A DNA stretch of 64,000 nucleotides from AC-49 sp963817035 (GCA_963817035.1 CAWFMM010000004.1:1-64000), one strand, 5' to 3'; counted from the stretch's first letter, positions 26,970-35,789 are shown. The notes: generated by a model from the sequence alone, not told the origin. Numbers and translations: made by a program.

Positions 26970-27617
26970 ATGCGGCCCGTTCTCATCGCGCCCGGCCCGT
27001 TCGCTGACCTGCGCCCCAGCCAGGTCGCCGCCGCGATCGGGCGCGGGCTGGAGCGCGAGGGCTTCGCGGTCGACCTGTGCCCGGCGACCGACGGCGGGCC
27101 GGGGACCCTCGAAACACTGCTCGTGGCGCTCGGTGGCATGGCCTGCGCCGGCGGCTTCGCGCTGGTCGAGCACGGAGCGACGGCGATCGCCGAGACGCCC
27201 GCGGCGCTGGCCGCCGCGCGCGACAGCGGGGCATCAACGATCGTGCTGGCGATGCGCGGCGCGCGCGATCAGCCGGACGTCGACCGCAGCGACGCCAGGC
27301 TGATCGTGCTCGACGCCACGTCCGGCGCCCCGTTCGTCCTCGACGCCTTGGGCTACGACGTGCGTATGAGGGCCGCCCGCGCGGTCATCCTCGGCGCGGC
27401 CTCGATCACCCGCGACGACCTGCGCGCGACGCTCATCGCCGAGGCCGCGACGCGCGCACGCCAGTCCGGCGTTCCCTGCTTCGCGATCGCCGGCCGCTCC
27501 GAGCTCGACCATTTCGACCAACGGATGCTCGACATCGAGGTCATCGAGACCGCGACAACCGTCGAGCAGATCGAACGCGCCGCTCAGGCGCTCGCGCCCC
27601 ACCTGCCGAGCTCGTAG
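26970..27617 (+). CDS. Short glycerate-kinase-like protein
   Basis: A 215-residue protein with pieces of the glycerate kinase (GlxK/GarK) family. The N-terminus RPVLIAPGPFADLRPSQVAA with DLCPATDGGPGTLETLL matches the usual P-x-x-FK-x-x-L-S and DGG-x-GT motifs, and the C-terminus has ATRARQSGVPCFAIAGRSEL. The family is normally about 370-380 residues, and the central substrate/nucleotide domain with its GAAGG loop is missing or strongly reduced. Kinase activity is therefore doubtful; it may be a decayed or repurposed relative. Its start lies only 22 nt from the divergent LigD-polymerase start, and its 3' end overlaps the GGDEF/EAL gene by 34 nt in convergent orientation. Confidence 0.6.
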   Translation: MRPVLIAPGPFADLRPSQVAAAIGRGLEREGFAVDLCPATDGGPGTLETLLVALGGMACAGGFALVEHGATAIAETPAALAAARDSGASTIVLAMRGARDQPDVDRSDARLIVLDATSGAPFVLDALGYDVRMRAARAVILGAASITRDDLRATLIAEAATRARQSGVPCFAIAGRSELDHFDQRMLDIEVIETATTVEQIERAAQALAPHLPSS

Positions 27618-29884
27618 TCGGATTCCAGCGGGCGGACCTGCCACTCCGACGTCGAGGGGTCGAGATGGTTGGCCAGTGCAGCCTGCATGTCGGCCGCCGC
27701 CATCGGCTTGGCGAAGAAGAAGCCCTGGCCCAGCGTGCAGCGCAGCAGGCGCAGCTGGGCGAGCTGGATGCCGAGCTCGATGCCCTCGGCCACGATCGCC
27801 AGGTTGAGGCTCGAGCCGAGCTCGACGATCGCGCGGGCCAGGGCCGAGTCCTCGGCGCCGACGCCGAGTCCGTCGACGAACGGCTTGGCCATCTTGAGCA
27901 CGTCGATCGGGAAGCGACGCAGGTACTGCAGCGACGAGTAGCCGGTCCCGAAGTCGTCGACCGCGAGCCCGACGCCGAGCTCCTTGAGCGTGTTCAGCGA
28001 GAGGATCGTCTGCTCCGTGTCGGCCATGAGGATCGTCTCGGTGATCTCGAGCACGAGGAAGCGCGGGTCGATCCCGGTCTCCTCGATGATCGCCGCAACG
28101 TCGGCGAGCAGGTTCGGATCCTCGAGCTGGCGGCCGGAGAGGTTGACGTTCATCGTCCACGGTGCGGTGTCGGCGTGCAGCTCGTTCCAGGCGACGGCCT
28201 GGCGGCAGGCCAAGCGCAGGACGTGGCGGCCGATATCGACGATCAGCCCGGTCTCCTCGGCCAGCGGGATGAAGCTCAGCGGCGAGACGAGTCCGCGGCG
28301 CGGATGGTTCCAGCGCACGAGCGCCTCGAAGCCGTGCAGAACGCCCGAGTCCAGCTCGATGATCGGCTGGTAGAAGACGATGAGCTCGTCGCGCTCGATC
28401 GCGCGCTGGAGGTCGGCCTCGAGGTCGAGGCGCTCGATCACCTCGGCCTGCATGCTCGCCTCGAAGATCGCGAAGCGGCCCTTGCCTTCAGCCTTGGCGC
28501 GATACATCGCCACGTCGGCGTTGCGCAGCAGATCGTCGGCCGTCGTGCGCCCGACGGCGATCCCGACCGACACGCTCGCGAAGACCTCGCGCCCCTGGAC
28601 CTTGAACGGGACGCGCATCGACTCGATCAGCCGCTCGGCGACCATCGCCGCGCCGGAAGGGCCGCCGACGTCCTCGAGCAGCAGGCCGAACTCGTCGCCG
28701 CCGAGGCGCGCGGCGGTGTCGCCGGTGCGCAGGCAGTCCATCAGGCGCTGGGCGAACTCGAGCAGCATCTCGTCGCCGGCCACGTGCCCGAGCGAGTCAT
28801 TGATCGTCTTGAAGCTGTCGAGGTCGATGAACAGCACGGCGGCGACCGAACCACGCCGGCCGGTGTGGGTCAGCGCGTGCTCGAGGCGATCGAGGAACAG
28901 GCCGCGGTTGGGCAGGCCGGTGAGCCGGTCGTGCAGGGCCTGGTGGAGCATCGCGCCAACGGTGCGCGCGTCGGTCAGGGCGATCGACGCGTGCTGGGCG
29001 ATCGTCGCGAGCATCTGCTGATCGGACCGGCTGAACGTGCGCGATCCGTCGCGGGTCGCGACGACGAGCGCGCCGACGACGCGGCCGTCCTCGCGGACCG
29101 GCGCGGCCATCGTCGGATGCTCGCCTTCGAGCACGACGAGCCGGCTCTCGGTGACCGCACGGCCCGCGCAACCCTCGCCGACCCGCGGCACCTCGTAGCT
29201 GCGCAGCAGCTGGACGTCATGACCACGCGACGCGACGACGCGCAGCCGCTGGTCGTCGTCGGAGTCGCGGATCAGGACGGCGGGCGCGTCGTCGCCGAGC
29301 ATCTCGCCGGCCACTGCGACGACCGCGTCGAGCGTCTCGCCGAGCGGCGCGCGCTGGGCAATCGAGCGCTGGATCGCCGAGAGCCCTTCGAGCAGCCGCT
29401 GGCGAGCGCGCAGCGAGCCCTGGAGCTTGGTGTTCTCGCGGGCCTGGAGCTCGCCGCGGGCACGCAGTGAGCGCTCCTCGACCAGCGTGCGCAGCGAGCG
29501 CTGGGTGACGCCGAGCACGCGGCCCATCGCCGCGAGCAGGATCCGCTCCCGCACGTCGAGCGGGCCCGCGGCTCGGGCCAGCACGAGCTGGGTGTCGCCG
29601 CTGTCGTGCTCAAGATCGAGGACGACAGCGCGCGCGGACCCCGAACCGGGGATCTCGATCATTCCCCCGCCGGCCGCGGCGAGCAGCGCGAGTGTCTGCT
29701 CGGGCACGTCGAAGCGGGGCCACCCGATCGACGCGACGGGTCGTCCAGCGACGACGATCGCCCCGACCTCGGCTTCGAACGCCTCGGCCACGCGCTGGGT
29801 CGTGATCGCCAGCGCCTGTTCCTCGTCGAGCGCGCCGGCCAGCGCGGCGGTGAACTCGCCGAGGCTCTCGGTCGTCCAGCTCAC
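27584..29884 (-). CDS. GAF-GGDEF-EAL cyclic-di-GMP enzyme
   Basis: A 766-residue soluble protein from GTG 29884, which lies 4 nt after the FIST gene stop. Order: an N-terminal GAF-like segment (about 1-120), a coiled-coil helix, a second GAF domain (about 165-315, RVGEGCAGRAVTESRLVVLE), a GGDEF domain (about 325-490, signature RLGGDEFGLLLED intact, TGLPNRGLFLDRLEHAL) and an EAL domain (about 505-750, GFEALVRWNHPRRGLVSPLS, NVNLSGRQL, EITETILM, DDFGTGYSSLQYL). Both catalytic motifs are present, so it may make or degrade c-di-GMP. No membrane segment. Ligand input is probably through GAF and the adjacent FIST protein. Confidence 0.92.
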   Translation of the reverse strand: MSWTTESLGEFTAALAGALDEEQALAITTQRVAEAFEAEVGAIVVAGRPVASIGWPRFDVPEQTLALLAAAGGGMIEIPGSGSARAVVLDLEHDSGDTQLVLARAAGPLDVRERILLAAMGRVLGVTQRSLRTLVEERSLRARGELQARENTKLQGSLRARQRLLEGLSAIQRSIAQRAPLGETLDAVVAVAGEMLGDDAPAVLIRDSDDDQRLRVVASRGHDVQLLRSYEVPRVGEGCAGRAVTESRLVVLEGEHPTMAAPVREDGRVVGALVVATRDGSRTFSRSDQQMLATIAQHASIALTDARTVGAMLHQALHDRLTGLPNRGLFLDRLEHALTHTGRRGSVAAVLFIDLDSFKTINDSLGHVAGDEMLLEFAQRLMDCLRTGDTAARLGGDEFGLLLEDVGGPSGAAMVAERLIESMRVPFKVQGREVFASVSVGIAVGRTTADDLLRNADVAMYRAKAEGKGRFAIFEASMQAEVIERLDLEADLQRAIERDELIVFYQPIIELDSGVLHGFEALVRWNHPRRGLVSPLSFIPLAEETGLIVDIGRHVLRLACRQAVAWNELHADTAPWTMNVNLSGRQLEDPNLLADVAAIIEETGIDPRFLVLEITETILMADTEQTILSLNTLKELGVGLAVDDFGTGYSSLQYLRRFPIDVLKMAKPFVDGLGVGAEDSALARAIVELGSSLNLAIVAEGIELGIQLAQLRLLRCTLGQGFFFAKPMAAADMQAALANHLDPSTSEWQVRPLESDYELGRWGASA

Positions 29885-29888
29885 GACG

Positions 29889-31085
29889 TCACGCGAGCGC
29901 CAAGGCGGCGATGGCCTGGTTGTGGTACCCGGTGACGCCGTGCGGCCGGGCGATCTCGCCGTAGGTGTAGAGGCCGGCGATCGGGGCGCCGCCGGCGTGC
30001 TGGGCCATGCGGGCGACCGCCGCGCCGGCCGCGTCGCCGAGAACGGCACGGCGGCCGACGCAGTCGAACACGATCAGGCCCGCCGGCGCGTTGGCGCCGA
30101 GCGCGTTGACCGCCGCGCCGCACGCGGTATCGGTGGCGTCGAGAACCGACGCCGCGCTGCCGTGCATCGTCGCGATCAGGCTCCCCTGCGCGACCGCAAC
30201 CTGCATCTGCAGCGAACGCATCGTGAAGTCGGCGCTGACGACGTGGCGCACACGCTCGAGGCCGCCGGAGCGCTTCGTGCCGAGCGGATGGGTGACCGCG
30301 AAGGCGGTGAAGGCCGCGGCGTCGGAGTAGGCCTCGTCGGGCGCTCCGAGGTGGGTGAGGTAGGCGTCGAGCGCGGGCTGTTCGTTGACCGTGAGGATCG
30401 TGGTGCCGAGCGTGCGCGAGACGAACATCGGCTCGCCGACCGCCGTCCAGCCGTGGTCGACCGCGACGCCGATCGGCGCGTCGGAGCCGATTGCCACGGC
30501 GATGACGGCGTCGGCCAGGGCCTTGCCGTCGTGGATCTGGCAGGGACCGGTCCGGCCGCGCGGGCGGGCGCTGCCGCCGATCAGCGGCACCGCCGCGCCG
30601 GCGACCGAGTACGCGCCGCGAACGACATCGCGCGGATCGCCGGAGGCGCCGTCGGTGAGCAGGATCAGGGCGCAGTGGCGGCGGTCGGCGACATCACCGA
30701 CGCTGGCGGCGGCGTCGGCGGCCGCCTCGTGCAGGCTGCCGTTGACGGCGATCGCCGCCGTCGAGATGCTGAGGCCGTCCCCGCCCAGGGCGACCACGAC
30801 GACCGAGCCGTCGCCGGCGCCGTGAGCGGTCAGCTCGCCGCCGGTGGCACAGCCCGCGATCTCGGCATCGGGTGCGCTATCGCGCAGGACGCGGGCGACG
30901 GTCGCCAGGTCGTGCGACCGCGCGGCGAAGACGAGGAGCAGCTTGGCCCGCAGCCGGCCGGTGGCAGCGGTCAGGGCCGTTGAAGTCGCGATCGCTGAGT
31001 CGACATCGGCGCAGCGTCCGACGTGCATCCAGCGGGCGGCGGGAGCGTGCGGTCGCACGACATCCAGCCCATGGGCGGCATCCAT
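29889..31085 (-). CDS. FIST-domain sensory protein
   Basis: A 398-residue protein with FIST_N (about 20-220) and FIST_C (about 230-375) domains. Recognisable parts are LLLVFAARSHDLATVARVLR, EIAGCATGGELTAHG, GAAVPLIGGSARPRG, IGVAVDHGWTAVGEPMFVSR in the middle, and the C-terminal GLIVFDCVGRRAVLGD with GAPIAGLYTYGEI. FIST domains are thought to bind small ligands, possibly amino acids, and occur next to signalling output domains. Here the output is the GGDEF/EAL protein directly downstream. ATG at 31028 (MHVGRCADVD) is an alternative start. It follows the HAD gene after 42 nt on the same strand. Confidence 0.88.
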   Translation of the reverse strand: MDAAHGLDVVRPHAPAARWMHVGRCADVDSAIATSTALTAATGRLRAKLLLVFAARSHDLATVARVLRDSAPDAEIAGCATGGELTAHGAGDGSVVVVALGGDGLSISTAAIAVNGSLHEAAADAAASVGDVADRRHCALILLTDGASGDPRDVVRGAYSVAGAAVPLIGGSARPRGRTGPCQIHDGKALADAVIAVAIGSDAPIGVAVDHGWTAVGEPMFVSRTLGTTILTVNEQPALDAYLTHLGAPDEAYSDAAAFTAFAVTHPLGTKRSGGLERVRHVVSADFTMRSLQMQVAVAQGSLIATMHGSAASVLDATDTACGAAVNALGANAPAGLIVFDCVGRRAVLGDAAGAAVARMAQHAGGAPIAGLYTYGEIARPHGVTGYHNQAIAALALA

Positions 31086-31127
31086 GCCCTGATCATCGGC
31101 ACGGTAAGGCGGTGTATTGAGGCCGAT

Positions 31128-31943
31128 TCAGCGCCCGGCGGTCAACTCGGTGACGACCGCCTCATAGACGCCGTCGCCGTGGGCGGCTTCGGCGACCCGG
31201 ACGTTGGGCGCGCCGGCGATCGCCTGGCGGATCGTCGGGTCTCGGGTCACGGCGTTGGCGACGAGCCAGAACGCTCCGAGCTGGGCGGCGCAGGCGAGGT
31301 CCTCGCGCGAGTCGCCGACGCCGATGCAGCGCCGCGGGTCATAGCCGCGGGCGCGCTGGTGAAACGCGACGCCGCCGACCTTCGACGCGCCACGCGGGAG
31401 CAGGTGGTAGACGCGCACCTGGTCGAGTCCGTCGAGCGCCGGGGAGCGGCTGTGGACGGCGCCGTTGTCGAGCAGCCGCAGGTTGTCGTGACCAGCCCGC
31501 TCGAGCACGGCGTTGGCCTCTTCGGCGTCGATGAGGCCGCGAAACAGGTGCGAGACCTCACGGTTGACGTGCCATGGCGCGTGGTGCTCGAGGCGCCCGG
31601 AGTAGTGGTCCAGCAGAAGCGCCGGAGCGCCCGCGGCCTCGATCTGGTCGTGAACCGAGCCGTTGTCGCCGGGCAACAGGTCCCCGGTCAGCCAGTGCTC
31701 CTCGCCGTCGAGCATCACGCAGGCGCCGGCTTCGAAGATGTAGGAGGTCTGCCCGAACAGCCGCGCGTCCTCGGAGAGGCTCGCGCGCCCGCGCCCGCTC
31801 ATCAGCACGACCTCCGCGCCGGCGCGCACGCACGCCTCGATCGCGCGCACGCCGAGCAGCGTGAACGCGCCGTCGCCGTCGCGTAGCAACGCGCCGCCGG
31901 GGCCGAGCAGGGTTCCGTCGAGGTCGACGTAGAGGGCATCCAT
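31128..31943 (-). CDS. HAD-family phosphatase (IIB type)
   Basis: A 271-residue HAD hydrolase from ATG 31943. Motif I is YVDLDGTLLGPGG (nucleophile D, acid/base D), motif II VVLMSGRGRASLSEDAR, and motif IV CIGVGDSREDLACAAQLGAF. The long cap between motifs II and III resembles sugar-phosphatase or mannosyl-3-phosphoglycerate phosphatase relatives. The acceptor is unknown. A longer start at 31979 would add 12 residues. It leads the HAD-FIST-GGDEF/EAL group on the minus strand and is divergent from the DUF1800 gene with 74 nt between them. Confidence 0.82.
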   Translation of the reverse strand: MDALYVDLDGTLLGPGGALLRDGDGAFTLLGVRAIEACVRAGAEVVLMSGRGRASLSEDARLFGQTSYIFEAGACVMLDGEEHWLTGDLLPGDNGSVHDQIEAAGAPALLLDHYSGRLEHHAPWHVNREVSHLFRGLIDAEEANAVLERAGHDNLRLLDNGAVHSRSPALDGLDQVRVYHLLPRGASKVGGVAFHQRARGYDPRRCIGVGDSREDLACAAQLGAFWLVANAVTRDPTIRQAIAGAPNVRVAEAAHGDGVYEAVVTELTAGR

Positions 31944-32017
31944 GGTCCGCGTGTCTACCAAGAACATCCCCCGAATCAAGCCTCCGCCTCCCGATCCGAT
32001 GTACTGGACGACGCCCC

Positions 32018-33400
32018 ATGGCGAGTCTTGCGCGCCTTCGCCAAGCCAGCTCCACGCCCCAATTGCCTGTGTATCGCGGGCGTTTCGGCGTCCCTGAAGC
32101 CGAGCGTCTGCTGTGGCGCGCGGGCTTCGGTCCCAAGCCCGGTGAGAGCAAACACGTGGCCGGACTGGGCCTGCATGGCGCGGTCCAGTACCTGACCCGG
32201 CCGCACTCGCAGAAGCTCGCCGGCCCGAAGCCCCAGGTCGACGGGCGCCCGATCGATCCGCAGAACGTGTGGGGCCATGACGTGCTGTGGTGGATGGATC
32301 GCATGGTCCGCTCGCCCGCGTCGGGCGTCGAGCGGATGACGCTGATCTTCCATGACTGGTTCGCGACGTCGATCTCCGGCGTCGACGAAACGCACATGCT
32401 CGCCCAGAACCGGATGCTGCGCCGCAACTGCCTGGGCACGTTCACCAACCTGCTGACCGAGGTCACGCGCGATCCGGCGATGCTCCTGTGGCTCAACGGG
32501 ACGCAGAACGAGAAGGGCCGCCCGAACGAGAACTACGGCCGCGAGATGATGGAGCTGTTCACGCTCGGCGCGGGCAACGGCTACACCGAGACAGACGTGC
32601 GCCAGATGGCGCTGTCGCTGACCGGCTGGACGAACGAGTGGTCCAAGGCGCTGGGGACGTCGGTCAACTTCCGCTATGACCCGAAGTCCCACGACGCCGG
32701 GGTCAAGACGGTCTTCCACCACCGCGGAACCTACGACTGGCGCGACGCCGTGGCCCTGGCGATCGCCAACCCGCACCACCCGACCCACTTCGTCACCAAG
32801 CTCTGGGGCTACTTCATCCCGACCGCTCCGTCGCTGCGCGATCGCACCCGGCTGGAGAGCCTCTACACGCGCTCGGGCTATGACGTCCGCGCCGTCGTCG
32901 AGGCGATCCTCATGCATCCGCACCTGTACAGCGGGCCCCGCATGGTCAAGCCGCCGGTCGTCTACATCGCCGGGCTGCTGCGCGCCATCGGCCGGCCGAT
33001 CGACACCGACGCGTGGGCGTGGCTGACCCAGATCTCCGGCCAGCGCCCGTTCGAGCCGCCGAACGTGGCGGGGTGGGATGCGACGCGCTGGCTTGACACC
33101 GCGACCTGGCGCGGGCGCTGGATCGCGGCGAACACGGTGATCGAGGGTCACACGGTGAACCCGAACAAGGTTCCGAAGTCGCTGCTCGGCCACGCGCCCG
33201 CCGAGCTCGTCAAGCGCGCGCTGGCCACGTGGGGCTCGCCGGGGATCTCGGCCACCACGCACCGCGAGCTGCTGTCGTTTGCGCAGAACGCCCAGGCCCG
33301 TGGCGCCAAGGCGAAGTGGAAGGTCGACCCCTACACCGCCCTGACCTACAACGCCCTGCTGATGCTGATCGCCACCTCCCCCGACCTGCACACGAGCTGA
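32018..33400 (+). CDS. DUF1800 family protein
   Basis: A 460-residue protein with the family pattern: AERLLWRAGFGPKPGE near 30, HDVLWWMDRMV with MTLIFHDWFATSISGV near 95-120, MLLWLNGTQNEKGRPNENYG near 155 and REMMELFTLGAGNGYTETDV near 178, then FHHRGTYDW. DUF1800 proteins are nearly always encoded beside DUF1501 proteins and are secreted or envelope-associated; their function is not established. No clear signal peptide is visible. It overlaps the DUF1501 start by one base (TGATG), so translation is coupled. Confidence 0.9.
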   Translation: MASLARLRQASSTPQLPVYRGRFGVPEAERLLWRAGFGPKPGESKHVAGLGLHGAVQYLTRPHSQKLAGPKPQVDGRPIDPQNVWGHDVLWWMDRMVRSPASGVERMTLIFHDWFATSISGVDETHMLAQNRMLRRNCLGTFTNLLTEVTRDPAMLLWLNGTQNEKGRPNENYGREMMELFTLGAGNGYTETDVRQMALSLTGWTNEWSKALGTSVNFRYDPKSHDAGVKTVFHHRGTYDWRDAVALAIANPHHPTHFVTKLWGYFIPTAPSLRDRTRLESLYTRSGYDVRAVVEAILMHPHLYSGPRMVKPPVVYIAGLLRAIGRPIDTDAWAWLTQISGQRPFEPPNVAGWDATRWLDTATWRGRWIAANTVIEGHTVNPNKVPKSLLGHAPAELVKRALATWGSPGISATTHRELLSFAQNAQARGAKAKWKVDPYTALTYNALLMLIATSPDLHTS

Positions 33401-34803
33401 TGAGCCACTCCTGCGACGACTGCACGCGAGCCGGCCTGTTGCGCACTGTGGCGGGCGCCGGGCTGCCGAGCATCGAACAGGGAATGCCGATGCCGGCCGG
33501 GACCGGGCTCTCAAGACGCTCGTTCATGCTCCGCTCGCTCGGCCTGGGGCTGGCCGTCTACGGCGCGGGCCGGCTGAGCTTCGGCGAGCTCGACCTGGCC
33601 CAGGCCGCTTCGGGCCGAGCCGGCGCGATCGTCATCCAGGTCTACCTCGAGGGCGGGATCGACGCGCTGAACGTGCTCGCGCCGACCAATGATCCGACCT
33701 ATCACCAGCTGCGCCCGTCGCTCGGGCTCGCGCCGGGGACCGGAACCCCGTTCAGCGAGGATCCGCGACTCAGCTGGCATCCCTCGGCGGCGTCCATCGC
33801 GCAGCTGCATCGTGAGGGCAAGGTCAGCGTGCTGCCCGCCGTCGGCTACACCCACCCTGACCAGTCGCACTTCGTCTCGCGCCACTTCTACGAGGTCGGC
33901 GCGCTGGATCCCGACCTGCGCGTGGGGTGGATGGGTCGTTACCTCGACCGCGTCGGCGACAGCGCCAACCCGCTGCAGGGGCTTTCGCTGGACGGGTCGC
34001 TCGCACCGGCGCTGGCCACGACGAAGGTGCCGATCGCCTCGATCGACTCACCGGGCTCGTTCGACTTCTGGGCCCGCGACGTGTGGGGCGAGATCGGGGA
34101 CATGCTGCTGCCGGCGACGGCCGCGCTGGGCCACGCCCATGTCGCCGGCTCCGATCCGGCGCTCAGCCAGGCCGGCTCCGCCGCGGCACAGGCGGCCAAG
34201 CTGCGCAACCAGCTGCTGCCGTTCGCGCAGAAGGGCAACGACGACGGTACGACGACGCAGGCGTTCACCAGCCCGGTCGAGGCGCAGTACCCCAAGGCGG
34301 CGGCTGGCAACGGTGTCGGCGACTTCCCCAACAAGCTCAAGGGCCTGGCCGCGATGATCGCCGCCGGCCTGCCGATGCGCTGCGTGTCGATCACCGCCCC
34401 GGGCTCCTACGACACGCACTCCGACGAGGCGACGGCGCTCGGCGCCGATCTCAAGCTGACGTGCGACACGCTGCTCGCCTTCCAGCACGACCTCGAGGCG
34501 CGGGGGCTCGCCGACCGGGTGATCATCAACGTGTGGTCGGAGTTCGGTCGCCGCGCCAAGGAGAACGGCGGCGGTACCGACCACGGCGCCGCCGGCCTCG
34601 GGCTCGTCATCGGCACGCGCGTGCGCGGTCGGATGATCGGCGAGTGGCCCGGGGTGGATCGCCTGGACGTCGACGGCAACCTGGTCGCGACCAGTGACTT
34701 CCGCGCGGTCTACGGAGCGCTGCTCGAGCAGTGGCTCGACACCGACGCCGGCGCCGTGCTGCCCGACATCGGCTCGATGGCGCGGCCCGCGCTGATCGCG
34801 TGA
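33400..34803 (+). CDS. DUF1501 family Tat-exported protein
   Basis: A 467-residue protein of the DUF1501 (sulfatase/alkaline-phosphatase-like fold) family. A twin-arginine signal lies at about residues 36-60 (LSRRSFMLRSLGLGLAVYGA), so it is folded before export. Family features include VYLEGGIDALNVLAPTNDPT near 88, AVGYTHPDQSHFVSRHFYE near 145, ITAPGSYDTHSDEATALG near 330 and VWSEFGRRAKENGGGTDHGA near 380, with the invariant SEFGR and DHG residues. Start ATG 33400 overlaps the previous TGA; a stop GTGA overlap joins it to the next gene. Partner of the DUF1800 protein. Confidence 0.92.
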   Translation: MSHSCDDCTRAGLLRTVAGAGLPSIEQGMPMPAGTGLSRRSFMLRSLGLGLAVYGAGRLSFGELDLAQAASGRAGAIVIQVYLEGGIDALNVLAPTNDPTYHQLRPSLGLAPGTGTPFSEDPRLSWHPSAASIAQLHREGKVSVLPAVGYTHPDQSHFVSRHFYEVGALDPDLRVGWMGRYLDRVGDSANPLQGLSLDGSLAPALATTKVPIASIDSPGSFDFWARDVWGEIGDMLLPATAALGHAHVAGSDPALSQAGSAAAQAAKLRNQLLPFAQKGNDDGTTTQAFTSPVEAQYPKAAAGNGVGDFPNKLKGLAAMIAAGLPMRCVSITAPGSYDTHSDEATALGADLKLTCDTLLAFQHDLEARGLADRVIINVWSEFGRRAKENGGGTDHGAAGLGLVIGTRVRGRMIGEWPGVDRLDVDGNLVATSDFRAVYGALLEQWLDTDAGAVLPDIGSMARPALIA

Positions 34804-35210
34804 GGTGGCGCGGCGCTGTTGTCGCCGCCGGCCTGGCGACCGCGGCGCTCGGCCCGGCGGCGGCCGTCGCGAGCGCCCCGCCGGCGCGCTCGAACCTGCT
34901 CGTCACCGCGGTCGAGTACCGCCTCGGACTGTCCCGCGCCTCGGTCCCCCACGGCTCGGTTTCGATCCAGCTCGTCGACCAGGGGGAAGACCCCCACGAC
35001 CTCGCGCTGCGCCGCATCGACGCCCATGGCCATCTCGTCGGCCCGCAGCTGGCGCTGCCGCTGGCGACGCCGGGCGGACTGACCCACCGCACGCTGCGTC
35101 TTGCGCCCGGGGTGTGGAAGCTTTGGTGCACGCTGCCGGGCCACGCGAAGAAGGGCATGCGGGCGCGACTGGCCGTCCACAGCGACTCGGTAAGGGGTCA
35201 GACCCCTTGA
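34800..35210 (+). CDS. Secreted cupredoxin-like copper protein
   Basis: A 136-residue protein from GTG 34800, which overlaps the DUF1501 stop (GTGA). A signal peptide (GAVVAAGLATAALGPAAAVA) precedes a small beta-barrel with type I copper ligands: His in DQGEDPHDLALRR and Cys, His and Met in LWCTLPGHAKKGM near the C-terminus. Such proteins carry single electrons outside the membrane. As the third gene of the DUF1800-DUF1501 operon it could serve that system. The last codons (RGQTP and stop) lie inside a palindromic repeat at 35192-35208, so the repeat supplies the end of the gene. Confidence 0.85.
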   Translation: MRWRGAVVAAGLATAALGPAAAVASAPPARSNLLVTAVEYRLGLSRASVPHGSVSIQLVDQGEDPHDLALRRIDAHGHLVGPQLALPLATPGGLTHRTLRLAPGVWKLWCTLPGHAKKGMRARLAVHSDSVRGQTP

Positions 35211-35263
35211 GTCACAGCGACGCAGATTTCATGCGTGGCAGCTTAACAAGGGGTCTGACCCCT
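35192..35263. repeat. Paired palindromic repeat, copy A (56-bp spacing)
   Basis: A 17-bp palindrome aaggggtcagacccctt at 35192-35208 is followed by a 39-nt spacer and a second palindrome aaggggtctgacccct at 35248-35263 whose centre base is inverted (T for A). The spacer starts gagtc and holds cagatttc at spacer positions 15-22. The same architecture recurs at 41005-41077. The first palindrome encodes the last residues and stop codon of the cupredoxin gene. Confidence 0.9.
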
Positions 35264-35789
35264 ACAGTGCGTTTACGGCGAGCGTGTCCTTGCTGACTGC
35301 CGTGCTGGCCGCAGCGTCGAGGCGTCAGTTGCTGTGCAGCGACGTGCGGCTGTGTGCCCGCTTGCTGCGAACCTGAGCGTCGGCCGAGCGGGTACGCCGA
35401 CCGGAGTCGGCGGAGCAGTCGACCATCACGGCGTCACCGCGCGCCGCGAGTCGGCAGAGGCCGACCAGGAGCACTGCCGCGGCAAACCAAACGGACGCGA
35501 TGATGGCCAACAGGATCATGGGCATCCGGTTCGGCGCCGAGCACCGTGGGCATGAGCCCCGCGGGGGCCACTGGACACATGGACAACCTCAGGTTCGCGT
35601 GCTTCACGGGCGCGGTCGTGGCAACGGGCCGCCGGCCGTCGGCCGTGAGCAGCGACCGGCGAATCGCGCTGGGAACGAACAGCACGACGGTGATCGCCCT
35701 CCCGGCGCGGACGCTGCTTGTTCCCCACATTGCGCGGTCTTCCGCGGATGCGGGAGCCCGGCGGCCGGGCGCGTCTAGCATGGGACGCG
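35211..35789. other. 579-bp region between cupredoxin and helicase genes
   Basis: Apart from the spacer and second palindrome of the paired repeat at its left end and one possible small minus-strand gene (35325-35525), I see no coding signal. The remainder (35526-35789) is GC-rich and presumably holds the helicase promoter. The helicase start has no strong ribosome-binding site (gggacgcg just upstream). Confidence 0.4.
35325..35525 (-). CDS. Possible small single-span membrane protein (66 aa)
   Basis: ATG 35525 opens a 66-codon frame with a well-formed N-terminal membrane helix (MILLAIIASVWFAAAVLLVG followed by LCRLAARGDA) and a basic Ser/Arg-rich tail. Small single-span proteins ending a helix in LCRLAARGD-like sequence are common in actinobacteria, which supports this as a gene. 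There is no clear ribosome-binding site and the tail is low complexity. Function unknown. Confidence 0.4.
   Translation of the reverse strand: MPMILLAIIASVWFAAAVLLVGLCRLAARGDAVMVDCSADSGRRTRSADAQVRSKRAHSRTSLHSN

Noticed and set aside
27077..29470. A 797-codon plus-strand open frame
   Set aside because: It lies antisense to the GGDEF/EAL gene and past the glycerate-kinase-like gene. Its translation is low-complexity Arg/Asp/Ala, typical of a shadow frame in high-GC DNA.
31976..33514. A 512-codon minus-strand open frame
   Set aside because: Antisense to the DUF1800 gene; no recognisable motif.
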